A DNA stretch of 64,000 bases from Sphingomonas hankookensis (GCF_022664465.1 NZ_JAKREV010000001.1:558001-622000), one strand, 5' to 3'. Counted from the stretch's first letter, positions 27,126 to 36,247 are shown. Notes: a model not told the origin generated them from the letters alone. Translations and numbers: made by a program.

Positions 27126-28508
27126 CTAGTAATTCAACTGCAACTGCGTCCGGAACACATCACCCTCGGCGCGCCCGGTCCGCCGTTCATCCGCCTCGGC
27201 GCGCTCCATCCGGGCATAGGCCAGCGTCAGCTCCAGCGCCGGGACCGGCTGGAACTCGATGCCCAGCTCGATCTCGTCGGTTTCCAGCCGGGGCGCGTTG
27301 ACCGCCGCCTTCCACCCGCCGCGATAGGTCTGCCAGCGGGCATAGGGCATGAACGGCCCGACCGGTGACTGCCGCACCCGCGCCATCGCCTGCACATAGC
27401 CGCCATGTAGCGGCTTCGTCGTAATCGCGCGCAGCGTCCGGTCATATTCCGGGCCCCGTCCCCAATTCCATTCCGCCTGGAACCCGATCGGCGCAGGATA
27501 CAGGATCGCGTGCAGTCCGACTCGGTCGTCGGCAAAGGCCATGTCGCTGACCCCGCCGGTCCGCACCTCGGGCTGGACGCGGTTGGTATAGGCGCTGCCG
27601 CCGACCTCCAGCACGCGTCCGCTGCCGATCTCGAACGGCCACGTCGCCAGCGCGACCGCCATCACCGCGTCGTTCGTTTCCTCGCGGTTGATCCCCTGTC
27701 CATTATAGATCCCGACCCCGAACGCACCGTAATTGCCGAACAGCTTCTGCCCGTCATCGGTCAGCCGTTCCCAGATGTCCTCGACATGGGTCGGCGTGTA
27801 ATAGGCGACGACGCCGATATCGCGCTCGCTCGGCACCCCGCTGTTGATCGCATCGCTGCGATCGAGCGTCAGCCGGTTCGACGACGACTGCATATTCTCC
27901 CACCCGAACGGCACCTTCGACTGGCCGAAGCGCAGCCGGAACCGCTTGTCCGGGTCGAGGAACGCATCGAAATAGGCGTCGCGCAGTTGCAGAAATCCCT
28001 CGCGCCGCTCGCCGACCGACTGGCCGTTCACCGCCGTCGCGAAGTCGGGCTGGAGATAGAACGACACCCGGTCGCCCAAGTCGCCCTGCAGGATCAGGCG
28101 GATGCGGCGGAAGGTGAAGCCGGTATCGTCGCCGATGCCGCTGTCATGCACCGACCGCAGCCGCGCCACGCCATCGGGAGCGGTCCGGTCGCCGCTGACG
28201 ATCTCGTTCAGTCGCAACTGGGTATAGCCGCGCAGCCGGATGCGGTCGTACCAGCGCTCACGCTTGGGGGTCGTCGGGGCAGCAGCCACCTGCGTCGGCG
28301 TGACGGGTGCCAAGGGTACGGGCGCGGCTGGTACCGGCGCTGCGGTAACGACCGGCGGCCTTACGACGGCACCCTGTGCCGCCTTCATCTCGGCGATGAC
28401 CGCCTTCAATTCGTCGATCTGGCGCTGCAATTCCTGCACGGTCTGTGCGGCGGCAGGGGGCACGGCCACGAACGACGCGGCGACCGCCGCAGGGAGCAGA
28501 TGCTTCAT
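27126..28508 (-). CDS. Outer-membrane porin of the phosphate-selective O/P type
   Basis: A 460-residue outer-membrane beta-barrel. A signal peptide (MKHLLPAAVAASFVAVPPAAA) is followed by a short coiled-coil (TVQELQRQIDELKAVIAEMK, about 22-50), a Pro/Ala-rich linker and a barrel with alternating aromatic strands (GYTQLRLNEIVSG, FRLRFGQSKVPFG) ending in the aromatic-terminated LQLNY. The FGQSKVPFGWEN segment is typical of Porin_O_P. ATG 28508 gives a clean signal peptide; the longer frame runs into non-coding bases. The substrate is not shown. It lies 64 bases after lpdA on the same strand. Confidence 0.85.
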   Translation of the reverse strand: MKHLLPAAVAASFVAVPPAAAQTVQELQRQIDELKAVIAEMKAAQGAVVRPPVVTAAPVPAAPVPLAPVTPTQVAAAPTTPKRERWYDRIRLRGYTQLRLNEIVSGDRTAPDGVARLRSVHDSGIGDDTGFTFRRIRLILQGDLGDRVSFYLQPDFATAVNGQSVGERREGFLQLRDAYFDAFLDPDKRFRLRFGQSKVPFGWENMQSSSNRLTLDRSDAINSGVPSERDIGVVAYYTPTHVEDIWERLTDDGQKLFGNYGAFGVGIYNGQGINREETNDAVMAVALATWPFEIGSGRVLEVGGSAYTNRVQPEVRTGGVSDMAFADDRVGLHAILYPAPIGFQAEWNWGRGPEYDRTLRAITTKPLHGGYVQAMARVRQSPVGPFMPYARWQTYRGGWKAAVNAPRLETDEIELGIEFQPVPALELTLAYARMERAEADERRTGRAEGDVFRTQLQLNY

Positions 28509-28572
28509 GGACCCGCGCCATGGCGCTGCGCGATGGCGCGGGTCAAGCCATATGACGATCGCGTTACAATCG

Positions 28573-29985
28573 TCAGATATGGATCGCGCGACCATAGGCG
28601 GCCAGTACCGACTCGTGCATCGATTCGGAAATGGTCGGGTGCGCGAACACCGTCTGGGTCAGTTCGGTCTCGGTCGTTTCCAGCTGGCGGGCGACGACAT
28701 AGCCCTGGATCATCTCGGTCACTTCCGCGCCGACCATGTGCGCGCCCAGCAGTTCGCCGGTCTTGGCGTCGAACACCGTCTTCACGAAACCTTCCGCCTC
28801 GCCCAGCGCAATCGCCTTGCCATTGCCGATGAAGGGGAACTTGCCGACCTTCACGCTGTAGCCCGCTTCCTTGGCCTTCGCCTCGGTGAAGCCCACGCTG
28901 GCGACCTGCGGCCGGGCATAGGTGCAGCCCGGAATGTTGTTCTTGTCCATCGCGTGCGGATGGACGTCCTTGTTGCCCAACGCCTTGGCAATGGCCTCGG
29001 CGGCGATCACGCCCTCATGGCTCGCCTTGTGCGCCAGCCACGGTGCGCCGGTCACGTCGCCGATCGCCCAAATGCCGTCGACATTGGTCTTGCCATAGCC
29101 GTCGGTCTTGATGTGACCGCGCTCGGCCTCGATCTTCAGCGCCTCCATGCCAATATTCTCGGTATTGGGCACGATGCCGATCGCGACGATCGCGTGGCTG
29201 AACTCGATCTGCTCGACCTTGCCGTCCGGCCCCTTGATCGCGGCCTTCACGCCCGCCGGGCTCGATTCCAGCTTTTCGAGGCCCGACTTGGTCTTGATCG
29301 TCATGCCCTGCTTGGTCAGCGCCTTGTGCATGAACTCGCTGACCTCGGCGTCCTCGACCGGCATGATCCGGTCGAGCATTTCGACGATCGTCACGTCGGC
29401 GCCCATGTCGTTGTAGAAGCTGGCGAACTCGACACCGATCGCACCCGACCCGATGACCAGCAGCTTGGTCGGCATTTCGGGCGGCACCATCGCGTGACGA
29501 TAGGTCCAGATCTTCGCACCATCGGCCTTGGCGAACGGCAGATCGCGGGCGCGCGCACCGGTCGCGATGATGATGTGCTTGGCCTCCAGCTCGGTGGTCT
29601 TGTCGCCCTGCTTGACCGACAGCTTGCCCTTGGCCGTGATCGTGCCGATGCCCTCGTGCACCGTCACCTTGTTCTTCTTCATCAGGCCCTTGACGCCGGC
29701 GTTCAGCTGGCCCGCGACTTTGCGGCTGCGATCGACCACCTTGGCAAGGTCGAACGACGGCTTGTCGTTCGACAGGCCGTATTGCGCGGCGTGCATCATG
29801 TAGTGATAGATTTCGGCCGAGCGCAGCAGCGCCTTGGTCGGGATACAGCCCCAGTTGAGGCAGATACCGCCCAGCCGCTCGCGCTCGACGATCGCGACCT
29901 TGAGGCCCAGCTGGCTCGCGCGGATCGCCGCGACATAGCCGCCGGGGCCGGAACCGAGCACGATGAGGTCATAGGTATCAGCCAT
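28573..29985 (-). CDS. lpdA: Dihydrolipoyl dehydrogenase (E3)
   Basis: Reoxidises dihydrolipoamide on E2 subunits of 2-oxoacid dehydrogenase complexes using FAD and NAD. The 470 residues have the FAD-binding VLGSGPGGYVAAIRA, the redox-active disulfide GICLNWGCIPTK, the NAD-binding GSGAIGVEFASFYNDMGADV, the GDVTGAPWLAHKASHEG segment and C-terminal HAHPTISE active-site His-Glu (AHPTISE). The start is ATG 29985 (an adjacent ATG at 29988 is equally possible). It belongs to a four-gene minus-strand cluster with E2, so it most likely serves pyruvate dehydrogenase. Confidence 0.97.
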   Translation of the reverse strand: MADTYDLIVLGSGPGGYVAAIRASQLGLKVAIVERERLGGICLNWGCIPTKALLRSAEIYHYMMHAAQYGLSNDKPSFDLAKVVDRSRKVAGQLNAGVKGLMKKNKVTVHEGIGTITAKGKLSVKQGDKTTELEAKHIIIATGARARDLPFAKADGAKIWTYRHAMVPPEMPTKLLVIGSGAIGVEFASFYNDMGADVTIVEMLDRIMPVEDAEVSEFMHKALTKQGMTIKTKSGLEKLESSPAGVKAAIKGPDGKVEQIEFSHAIVAIGIVPNTENIGMEALKIEAERGHIKTDGYGKTNVDGIWAIGDVTGAPWLAHKASHEGVIAAEAIAKALGNKDVHPHAMDKNNIPGCTYARPQVASVGFTEAKAKEAGYSVKVGKFPFIGNGKAIALGEAEGFVKTVFDAKTGELLGAHMVGAEVTEMIQGYVVARQLETTETELTQTVFAHPTISESMHESVLAAYGRAIHI

Positions 29986-30052
29986 CATTTTGCCTTTTCG
30001 CTCGCTGCTGCCCGGTCGAGCAGCTGAATAATTGCAGCACGATCGCCGTGCG

Positions 30053-30445
30053 TTAGCCCTCGATCGCCCGCGGCTTGCGGTGCTCGTCGATCGCCACAAA
30101 CACGAAACGCGCCTGCGTCACGCGGTTCACCGCCTCGCCGAACCGGTCGCGGCGCCATGCTTCGACCTCGATCGTCATCGACGTGCGGCCGACCTTTACC
30201 AGGCTGGTATAGACCGACACTTCGTCGCCGACCGCGACCGGCGCGTGGAAGTGCATCGCGTCGACCGCGATGGTCACCGCACGTCCGCGCGCGTGCCGCG
30301 CGGCGACCAGTCCGGCGGCCATGTCCATCTGCGACATGATCCAGCCGCCGAAGATATCGCCATACGGGTTGGTGTCGGCCGGCATCGCGGTGACACGCAG
30401 CGCAGGCTGGCCCGGCGGCGGAGCGACGGCATCCTCATCGATCAT
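30053..30445 (-). CDS. YciA-type acyl-CoA thioesterase
   Basis: A 130-residue hot-dog fold protein. The family signature is visible: ADTNPYGDIFGGWIMSQMD, with the catalytic Asn/Asp-Gly-Gly region, and MHFHAPVAVGDEVSVY. Members hydrolyse acyl-CoA esters in the cytoplasm. It sits between E2 and E3 of pyruvate dehydrogenase and overlaps the preceding 72-residue membrane protein by 11 bases. That places it close to acetyl-CoA production, and a role in keeping the CoA pool free is an inference. The start is ATG 30445. Confidence 0.9.
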   Translation of the reverse strand: MIDEDAVAPPPGQPALRVTAMPADTNPYGDIFGGWIMSQMDMAAGLVAARHARGRAVTIAVDAMHFHAPVAVGDEVSVYTSLVKVGRTSMTIEVEAWRRDRFGEAVNRVTQARFVFVAIDEHRKPRAIEG

Positions 30446-30653
30446 GCGGCACCTCCTTCGCGCGTTCCTCAGCCATGGCCCGCTGCACCTGCCGCACGCC
30501 GAGCAGTACGACGATCGCCATCGCCGCCCATGTCACCGTCCAGATGTCGCGCCGCCCCAGCGGATACGACCATGCCGACAACGACCCGATCGCCCACGCC
30601 GCCGCCACCCCGGCGACGACGTGCACGATCTCGGTCAGCAGCCGGACGCGCAT
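30435..30653 (-). CDS. Small membrane protein in the pyruvate dehydrogenase cluster
   Basis: A 72-residue protein with two hydrophobic helices (about 8-30 and 38-58) and a charged tail QRAMAEERAKEVPHDR. It begins one base after the E2 stop and overlaps the thioesterase start by 11 bases, so it is probably translated as part of the operon. I recognise no family. The N-terminus is polar-basic (MRVR). Function unknown. Confidence 0.6.
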   Translation of the reverse strand: MRVRLLTEIVHVVAGVAAAWAIGSLSAWSYPLGRRDIWTVTWAAMAIVVLLGVRQVQRAMAEERAKEVPHDR

Positions 30654-32009
30654 TTACGCGATCAGGCCGAGCGGCGACTCCACCAGCGCCTTAAACAGCT
30701 TCAGCATCTCGGCACCGTCCGCCCCGTCGATGGCGCGGTGGTCGAAGCTGCCGGTCGCCGTCATCACGGTCGCCACGCCCAGCGCGTCGTCGACGATGTA
30801 CGGGCGCTTCTCACCGGCACCGACCGCCAGGATCATGCCCTGTGGCGGGTTGATGACCGCTTCGAACTGCTTGATGCCGAACATGCCCATGTTGCTGAGC
30901 GACGCGGTACCGCCCTGATATTCCTCGGGCTTCAGCTTGTTCTCCTTGGCGCGGCCCGCCAGGTCCTTCATCTCGCTGCTGATCTTCGCCACGCCCTTGT
31001 TCGCGGCGTCGCGGATGATCGGGGTGATGAGTCCAGTCGGCGTCGACACCGCCACCGACACGTCGGCGCGCGAATACTGCACCATTTCGTTGCCGAGGAA
31101 GGTGACGTTGCACTTCGGACTGTTTTCCAGCGCGACGCCCAGCGCCTTGATCAGCAGGTCGTTGACCGACAGCTTCACGCCCCGCGCGTCGAGCGACTTG
31201 TTCAGGTCGCCGCGCAGCTTGAGCAGCGCATCCAGACGGATGTCGACCGTCAGATAGATGTGCGGCACCTGCTGTTTCGATTCGGTCAGGCGACGCGCGA
31301 TCGTCTTGCGGATGTTCGACAGCTTTTCGACCGTGTGCGGGATCGAATCGTCGAACCACACGGCGGCAGCCTTGGGCGCTTCGGCGGCAGGGGCCGATGC
31401 GGCGGCCTGCGGCGCGGGCGCCGCGGCTTCCGACTTCGGCGTAGCTGCCTGACCCGGCTTCGCGTTCTCGACATCGGCCTTGACGATGCGGCCGTTTGGA
31501 CCGCTGCCGGCGATGCCCGACAGTTCGAGGCCCTTGTCGGCGGCGATGCGACGCGCCAGCGGGCTCGCCTTCACGCGGCTACCGTCGCTCTGCGCGGCAC
31601 CGGCACCGGCCGGGAGGCCATGGTCCGACGTGCCGGCGGGGGCGGGTTTCGCTTCGCTGCCGGTCTTGTTCGGATCGGTCGCGTCGGGCTTGCCCTTGAA
31701 CTGGTCGTCGGCGGGCGCGGGGGTCTCGGCCTTCTTGGGCGCTGCGTCGATGGCCGAGGCGTCCTCGCCCTCTTCGAGCAGGATGGCGATGACCGCACCG
31801 ACCTTCACATTGTCGGTACCCTCGGCGACCAGCACCTTGCCGATCGTGCCTTCGTCGACGGCTTCGAATTCCATCGTCGCCTTGTCGGTTTCGATTTCCG
31901 CCATGATGTCGCCGGACTTGACGGTATCACCTTCCTTCACCAGCCATTTGGCCAGCGTCCCCTCTTCCATGGTGGGGGACAGGGCGGGCATCTTGATCTC
32001 GATCGGCAT
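30654..32009 (-). CDS. pdhC: Pyruvate dehydrogenase E2, dihydrolipoamide acetyltransferase
   Basis: The E2 core of the pyruvate dehydrogenase complex, moving acetyl groups from E1 to CoA. The 451 residues contain one lipoyl domain (1-80; lipoyl Lys in [12 protein letters not shown]), a Pro/Ala linker, a peripheral-subunit-binding domain (about 145-180; [19 protein letters not shown]) and the catalytic CAT domain (about 225-451) with the active-site [10 protein letters not shown] near the end. Neighbouring lpdA supplies E3. The E1 subunits are not in the window. The SPTMEEGT start segment is characteristic of pyruvate-specific E2s rather than of 2-oxoglutarate E2s. Confidence 0.95.
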   Translation of the reverse strand: MPIEIKMPALSPTMEEGTLAKWLVKEGDTVKSGDIMAEIETDKATMEFEAVDEGTIGKVLVAEGTDNVKVGAVIAILLEEGEDASAIDAAPKKAETPAPADDQFKGKPDATDPNKTGSEAKPAPAGTSDHGLPAGAGAAQSDGSRVKASPLARRIAADKGLELSGIAGSGPNGRIVKADVENAKPGQAATPKSEAAAPAPQAAASAPAAEAPKAAAVWFDDSIPHTVEKLSNIRKTIARRLTESKQQVPHIYLTVDIRLDALLKLRGDLNKSLDARGVKLSVNDLLIKALGVALENSPKCNVTFLGNEMVQYSRADVSVAVSTPTGLITPIIRDAANKGVAKISSEMKDLAGRAKENKLKPEEYQGGTASLSNMGMFGIKQFEAVINPPQGMILAVGAGEKRPYIVDDALGVATVMTATGSFDHRAIDGADGAEMLKLFKALVESPLGLIA

Positions 32010-32137
32010 GGGGCAGAAGGGTCCTCTCAGGCTCGTCGCGCCTCTTCGCCGCCGGGCGGCTTCGGGTCAAGCCCCGGCACCACCTTGCATGACGCTGCGG
32101 AACCGGCGCATGAACCATTGCTTGAGCGGAGGGGTGC

Positions 32138-32593
32138 ATGCGGACATATCTGGTCGTGGTCGACGAAAGCCCCGAAAGCGCGGTCGCCCTGCGCTTTGCG
32201 GCACGCCGCGCGGTAAAGACCAATGGCGGCGTGGAAGTGCTGGCGCTGGTCGAGCCACAGGAATTCGCGCCATGGGGCGGGGTGCAGGCGACGATCGAGG
32301 AAGAGGCGAAGGAACGTGCCGAAGCCCTGGTACAGGGTGCGGCCGGCACGCTGATCGCCGAGTCGGGCCTGCAACCGCATCTGACGGTACGGATCGGCGA
32401 CGGACCGCGAATCGTGCGTGAGATGATCGCGGCCAACCCGGAAATCGCCGCGCTGGTGCTGGGCGCCGCGGCCACCGGATCGCCGGGCCCGCTCGTCACC
32501 CACTTCGCGGGCACCGACGCTGGCGCGCTGCCGGTGCCGCTGATGATCGTCCCCGGCAGTCTCGACCGCGACGGGATCGATCGGCTGAGTTGA
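32138..32593 (+). CDS. Universal stress protein family member
   Basis: A 151-residue single UspA-like domain: an N-terminal strand TYLVVVDESPESAVALRFA, a helix, and a C-terminal strand VPLMIVPG. The nucleotide-binding GxxGx9GS motif typical of ATP-binding members is replaced by GAAATGSPGPLVTHFAGTDA, so ATP binding is doubtful. It may be a non-ATP-binding USP. The gene is divergent from pdhC with about 128 bases between; no regulator site is visible. Confidence 0.8.
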   Translation: MRTYLVVVDESPESAVALRFAARRAVKTNGGVEVLALVEPQEFAPWGGVQATIEEEAKERAEALVQGAAGTLIAESGLQPHLTVRIGDGPRIVREMIAANPEIAALVLGAAATGSPGPLVTHFAGTDAGALPVPLMIVPGSLDRDGIDRLS

Positions 32594-32599
32594 TCGGCG

Positions 32600-32833
32600 C
32601 TAAGGGCGACGAGCGAACCGCCGGACGAGAAACCAGCCGCCACCGACGACGAGGACCACGGCAATCGCGATCGCCGCTGGTCGGCCCAATTCAAAGGCGC
32701 CGCCGAGCAGCATCTGCACGGCAAACACGATCAGCGCGAGGAGTAGCGCCTGATCGGCCCACCATCGGGCACGCACTTGCCATGACGGACGCGGTGGTGA
32801 ATCGAAACCTTCTGTCGGCCCACGATCCGTCAT
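32600..32833 (-). CDS. Small membrane protein, function unknown
   Basis: A 77-residue protein with a polar start (MTDRGPTEGFDSPPRPSW) and two hydrophobic helices (about 26-45 and 50-69) ending in RRFARRP. ATG 32833 is chosen because the longer frame adds only polar residues. It is convergent with the stress protein gene and 6 bases from its stop. I cannot name a family. The hydrophobic pattern supports a real gene. Confidence 0.55.
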   Translation of the reverse strand: MTDRGPTEGFDSPPRPSWQVRARWWADQALLLALIVFAVQMLLGGAFELGRPAAIAIAVVLVVGGGWFLVRRFARRP

Positions 32834-33028
32834 CACGACACTCCCACTGTGTTGGGCAGCCCGCATTCACCAACCGCGCATCATCAAACCGTAGGAGTAC
32901 CGTGCGGGGGAGAGCAGCGATTCGCGCTCGATCCCCCGCGGGCTGCCGCTGTTCGCCGGGTGTCCGGCACATCCTCTCTTATAATTCAGCGCAGCGCTGG
33001 TGAGCGGGCGTTAGCGCGGACGACGCAC
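32834..33028. other. Intergenic stretch, no gene seen
   Basis: Together with the candidate small RNA that follows, this is part of a 412-base gap before the M28 peptidase gene. Nothing in it codes convincingly on either strand. It contains an AATTCAGCGCAGC stretch and a minus-strand continuation of the T-run that ends the candidate small RNA. Confidence 0.5.
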
Positions 33029-33056
33029 AAAAAAAAGGGCCGGCGAACCGACCCTT
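33029..33056 (-). terminator. Intrinsic terminator, minus strand
   Basis: The stem AAGGGTCGG / CCGGCCCTT, loop TTCG and eight T are seen on the minus strand. The only imperfect pair is a G-U wobble on this strand and a C-A mismatch on the plus strand, so the minus direction is the functional one. No protein gene on that strand lies directly upstream. Confidence 0.8.
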
Positions 33057-33135
33057 GAAAGTTTTAGGAGAGGATGCCTGAAAGGCACAGTCGTTGTGCA
33101 TCGCAACCGGCGCGTTAGCAATTGCAAAAAACGAA
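33029..33135 (-). ncRNA. Candidate small RNA ending in an intrinsic terminator
   Basis: Read on the minus strand, the region ends with a 9-pair stem around a TTCG loop and a run of eight T (33029-33056). Before it lies a loose CATCCTCTCCT pyrimidine stretch (rich in CUCCU, as in anti-SD loops of some alphaproteobacterial small RNAs), and two alternative hairpins (GCACAACGACTGTGC and TGCCTTTCAGGCA). No gene ends here, so the terminator must serve a short transcript. A TAGAAT-like -10 lies near 33143-33148 on that strand, but no clear -35. A peptide-coding transcript is not excluded. Confidence 0.45.
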
Positions 33136-33245
33136 ACCAAACATTCTATTTCTGCACGATCCCTATTCGGATGATGGGTTTTAAGGTGCGATGGGTATCG
33201 TTCGAAACCGGTTGACCCGATGCGGGAACACGCCATCCTCCCGTC

Positions 33246-34535
33246 ATGCGATCGATCCTGCTGCTGCCCGCCCTGCTGCTCGCCACCACCGCCGAGGCCC
33301 GCGACACGCCCCGGCCCGACCGGCTGCGCGCCGATGTGGCGACGCTGGTGTCGTTCGGCACGCGGCACACCGCCTCCGATCCCGACGATCCGAAGCGCGG
33401 GATCGGCGCGGCCAGGCGGTGGTTCGCGAGTGCGCTGACGCGGATCGGGTCGGGGTGTGGCAACTGCATCACCGTCGCCAACATCGCCCGCGGGTTCACT
33501 GGTCCGCGTGCGCCGAATGGCGTAAATGTCGTCGACGTGCTGGGGTTTCAGCAAGGTCGCGATCCCAAGCGCGTCGTCATCGTCATGGGCCATATCGACA
33601 GCCGCGTGACCGACGTGATGGACGCGACCAGCGATGCGCCGGGCGCGAACGACGATGCATCGGGCGTGGCGCTGGTGCTGGAAGCGGCACGCATCCTGTC
33701 GAAGGAAAAGTTCGACGCGACCATCGTCTATGCCGCGCTGTCGGGCGAGGAACAGGGACTGTGGGGGGCACAGCTGCTCGCCGAAACCGCGAAGGAGCGC
33801 GGCTGGACCGTCTCCGCCGTGCTGAACAACGATATCGTCGGCAACACGGTGGGACAGGATGGCCGCCGCGTCGCCGACCGGGTCCGCGTCTTTTCCGAAG
33901 GCATCCGCGCATCCGAATCGATCGAGCAGCAGACCGCCCGGCGTGCCGCGGGTGGCGAGGATGACGGCCCGTCACGCGCGCTGGCCAAGGCGATCGATTC
34001 GGTCGCGACGACGCTGCCCGGTGGGCTCGACGTGTTCCTCGACCGTCGGCCCGATCGGTTCGGGCGCGGCGGCGACCATGAACCGTTTCTCAAACTCGGC
34101 TATCCCGCGATCCGCTTCTCCGTCGGGGTCGAGAATTACGATGCGCAGCATCAGGACCTGCGCCGCGAGGGTGGCCGCGTCTATGGCGACACGATCGACC
34201 GGATGGACTTTCCCTATCTGGCCAAGGTGACCGCGATCAACGTCGCGACACTCGCCCGCCTTGCCACCGCTCCGGCGGCACCCGCCACTGCCTCGATCGA
34301 CGGCGCGCTATCGACCGATACGACGGTGCGCTGGGCGCCGGTCGCCAACGCTGCCGGCTATCGCATCCGCTGGCGCCGCAACGACACACAGGGCTGGACC
34401 GACAGCCGCGACGTGACGGGTGCAGAGGCGGTGTTGAAGGGGGTGATCGTCGACGACCATTTCGTCGCCGTCTCGTCGCTGTCGGCGGGTGGCGCGGAGA
34501 GCGTACCGACCTTCGCCGGCCGCCCCCTGCGCTGA
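33246..34535 (+). CDS. Secreted M28-family zinc peptidase
   Basis: A 429-residue exported peptidase. The signal peptide (MRSILLLPALLLATTAEA) is followed by an M28 aminopeptidase domain with zinc ligands in GHIDS (His116), GANDDASG (Asp), SGEEQG (Glu, with the catalytic Glu), LNNDIVG (Asp) and AQHQDL (His). The C-terminal part from about residue 345 (TTVRWAPVANAAGYRIRWR) looks like a fibronectin type III-type module. Substrates are likely peptides with free N-termini. The ATG at 33246 has no strong SD, but no better start is present. Confidence 0.9.
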   Translation: MRSILLLPALLLATTAEARDTPRPDRLRADVATLVSFGTRHTASDPDDPKRGIGAARRWFASALTRIGSGCGNCITVANIARGFTGPRAPNGVNVVDVLGFQQGRDPKRVVIVMGHIDSRVTDVMDATSDAPGANDDASGVALVLEAARILSKEKFDATIVYAALSGEEQGLWGAQLLAETAKERGWTVSAVLNNDIVGNTVGQDGRRVADRVRVFSEGIRASESIEQQTARRAAGGEDDGPSRALAKAIDSVATTLPGGLDVFLDRRPDRFGRGGDHEPFLKLGYPAIRFSVGVENYDAQHQDLRREGGRVYGDTIDRMDFPYLAKVTAINVATLARLATAPAAPATASIDGALSTDTTVRWAPVANAAGYRIRWRRNDTQGWTDSRDVTGAEAVLKGVIVDDHFVAVSSLSAGGAESVPTFAGRPLR

Positions 34536-34539
34536 CCCC

Positions 34540-35634
34540 TCACCGCCGCAACAGCTTCGAGCGCTGCACCCGGCGCGGCGCCGAACGCCGCGTCGTATAG
34601 GTCACGACCTCCTCGGTGGTCGTCGTCACCACCGGCTGGCTTTCGACCGTCACCGTCGTCACCGTCCGCGGCGGATAGTAATATCCATCGGAGACATATC
34701 CCCCCGGCCCTTCGGTCGTTGTTGTGGTGGTATAGCTGCGCGCGACCGGCGGCGCGCCGACATGCCGCTCGACATAGCCGCCCCGCGCCCGCGGGCGGAT
34801 CGGCTGGACCTGTTCGCGCATCGGACCGAACACGACGCCCGGTGCCGGCTCGCCATAGCCGGGCTCGCCATAATAGCCGTCGTCGGGTGCCATCGGCACG
34901 TCGTCGCCCGGCAGCGGATAGTCCGCTCCGTACCCCGGCTGCAGCGGCGGCGGAGGCGGCGGCGCACGGCGATCCTCGGCACGGTCGATCGCCGTCCCGG
35001 CCAGCGCTCCGACACCGGCGCCCAGCACCGTACCGCCCAGCCGGTTGCCGCGCCCGGCGATGACGTTGCCGGCAACACCCCCGGCCACGCCACCGATCAT
35101 CGCCCCGCCGACCCCATTGTCGCGACGCGCGACAGACGGCGGCGGAGGGGGTGGCGGCTGATCGCCTTCCGAGCGGTAGCTGTCATACGCCCGGTCGTCG
35201 CGGACATAGCGCCCAGTATCGCGCGCATCCCAATCGATCCCGCGGCGGTAATCAACCACCCGCCCGTCGCGATCGGCCAGCACGGCATCGTCATAATAGC
35301 GATACCAGCCATAGCCCGGCTGCGGCCGCGTCAGGCCGTAAACCGGCCAGTCCTGCACGAAAAAGCTCGGCGCGACCCAATAGCGCGGCAGCATCCATCC
35401 GCGCGCCGGCAGCTTATACGCCGCCCAGCCGCCCGGCGCGTAATGGCCGCCATACCAGCGCCCGCGCACCTTCCCGCCCCAACGCGGTCCCGGCAGGTTC
35501 ACCCGCGGCTGTCCGGGATACAGCGCCGGGCGCCCCGGCCGCGCCTCGGGCGCCTGGCCGACGCGCGGCTGCGCTTGGGCAATGCCGGTCGAGGCAAGGA
35601 TCGCCGCGATGGCGGCAAGGGTCGGCGTTCGCAT
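34540..35634 (-). CDS. Exported RcnB-like protein with glycine-zipper segment
   Basis: A 364-residue secreted or periplasmic protein: signal peptide (MRTPTLAAIAAILASTGIAQA), an RcnB-like region with PPGYGWYRYYDDAVLADRDG-type residues (about 107-130), a Pro-rich stretch (PPPPPPP), a glycine-zipper segment (GGAMIGGVAGGVAGNVIAG and GGTVLGAGVGALAGTAID, about 180-215), and a long tyrosine- and threonine-rich tail (SYTTTTTTEG). RcnB proteins influence nickel and cobalt handling, but the fused zipper suggests envelope anchoring. The low-complexity tail makes function uncertain. It lies 5 bases from the M28 stop in the opposite orientation. Confidence 0.7.
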   Translation of the reverse strand: MRTPTLAAIAAILASTGIAQAQPRVGQAPEARPGRPALYPGQPRVNLPGPRWGGKVRGRWYGGHYAPGGWAAYKLPARGWMLPRYWVAPSFFVQDWPVYGLTRPQPGYGWYRYYDDAVLADRDGRVVDYRRGIDWDARDTGRYVRDDRAYDSYRSEGDQPPPPPPPSVARRDNGVGGAMIGGVAGGVAGNVIAGRGNRLGGTVLGAGVGALAGTAIDRAEDRRAPPPPPPLQPGYGADYPLPGDDVPMAPDDGYYGEPGYGEPAPGVVFGPMREQVQPIRPRARGGYVERHVGAPPVARSYTTTTTTEGPGGYVSDGYYYPPRTVTTVTVESQPVVTTTTEEVVTYTTRRSAPRRVQRSKLLRR

Positions 35635-35764
35635 CGTCCGGTCGGCTCCCTGAAAGCTGGCCGCGACGAACCGCGAGCCCTTATGGTTGCCGAAACCTTA
35701 CCACGCGCCCCGGTTCCCGGCCAATCCGGCGATTGCCGCGCCGAGCGTCCCGCACCGGGGCAGA

Positions 35765-36247
35765 TCAGCCGATCCGCGGCCCCAACAAGGCCACCAGCGC
35801 CTCGCATCCCGCCTGATCCTCGGTATCGAACCGCCCGGCCAGCGGGCTGTCGAGATCGAGCACCCCGATCAACCGGTCATCGACCACGATCGGCACGACC
35901 AATTCGCTGCGGCTGTCGGCATCGCAGGCGATATGGCCTGGAAAGGCATGGACGTCGGCGACCAGCTGCGTCGTCCGGCGTTCCGCCGCGGTCCCGCACA
36001 CCCCGCGCCCCATGGCGATGCGGATACACGCCGCCTTACCCTGGAAGGGCCCGAGCACCAGTTCGTCGGCGACCAGCCGATAAAAGCCGGCCCAGTTGAG
36101 GTCGGGCAGATACTGCATCAGCAGCGCCGACGCGTTGGCCATGTTGGCGATGGCATCGGTTTCGTCCGCGGTCAGCGCGTCGAGCGCGGAGAGCAGGTCG
36201 CGGTACAGGTCGCCCTTGGCGCCGGCGGCGATGTCGAACTGGTACAT
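35765..36247 (-). CDS. msrC: Free methionine-(R)-sulfoxide reductase (GAF domain)
   Basis: A 160-residue single GAF domain enzyme that reduces free Met-R-sulfoxide. The three cysteines, Cys74 in KAACIRIAMG, Cys84 in GRGVCGTAA and Cys108 in HIACDADSR, have the same spacing (10 and 24) as the E. coli enzyme's catalytic set. DADSRSELVVPI is the family signature. The start is ATG 36247. It stands apart from its neighbours with gaps of 60-130 bases. Confidence is high because the cysteine pattern fits exactly. Confidence 0.93.
   Translation of the reverse strand: MYQFDIAAGAKGDLYRDLLSALDALTADETDAIANMANASALLMQYLPDLNWAGFYRLVADELVLGPFQGKAACIRIAMGRGVCGTAAERRTTQLVADVHAFPGHIACDADSRSELVVPIVVDDRLIGVLDLDSPLAGRFDTEDQAGCEALVALLGPRIG

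Noticed and set aside
28240..32216. Long plus-strand frames (595 and 648 residues) across lpdA and pdhC
   Set aside because: Antisense to two clear enzymes; composition artefact.
33072..33118. 14-residue peptide frame after AGGAGAGG
   Set aside because: SD is too close to the ATG, and the region is better explained as the minus-strand small RNA candidate.
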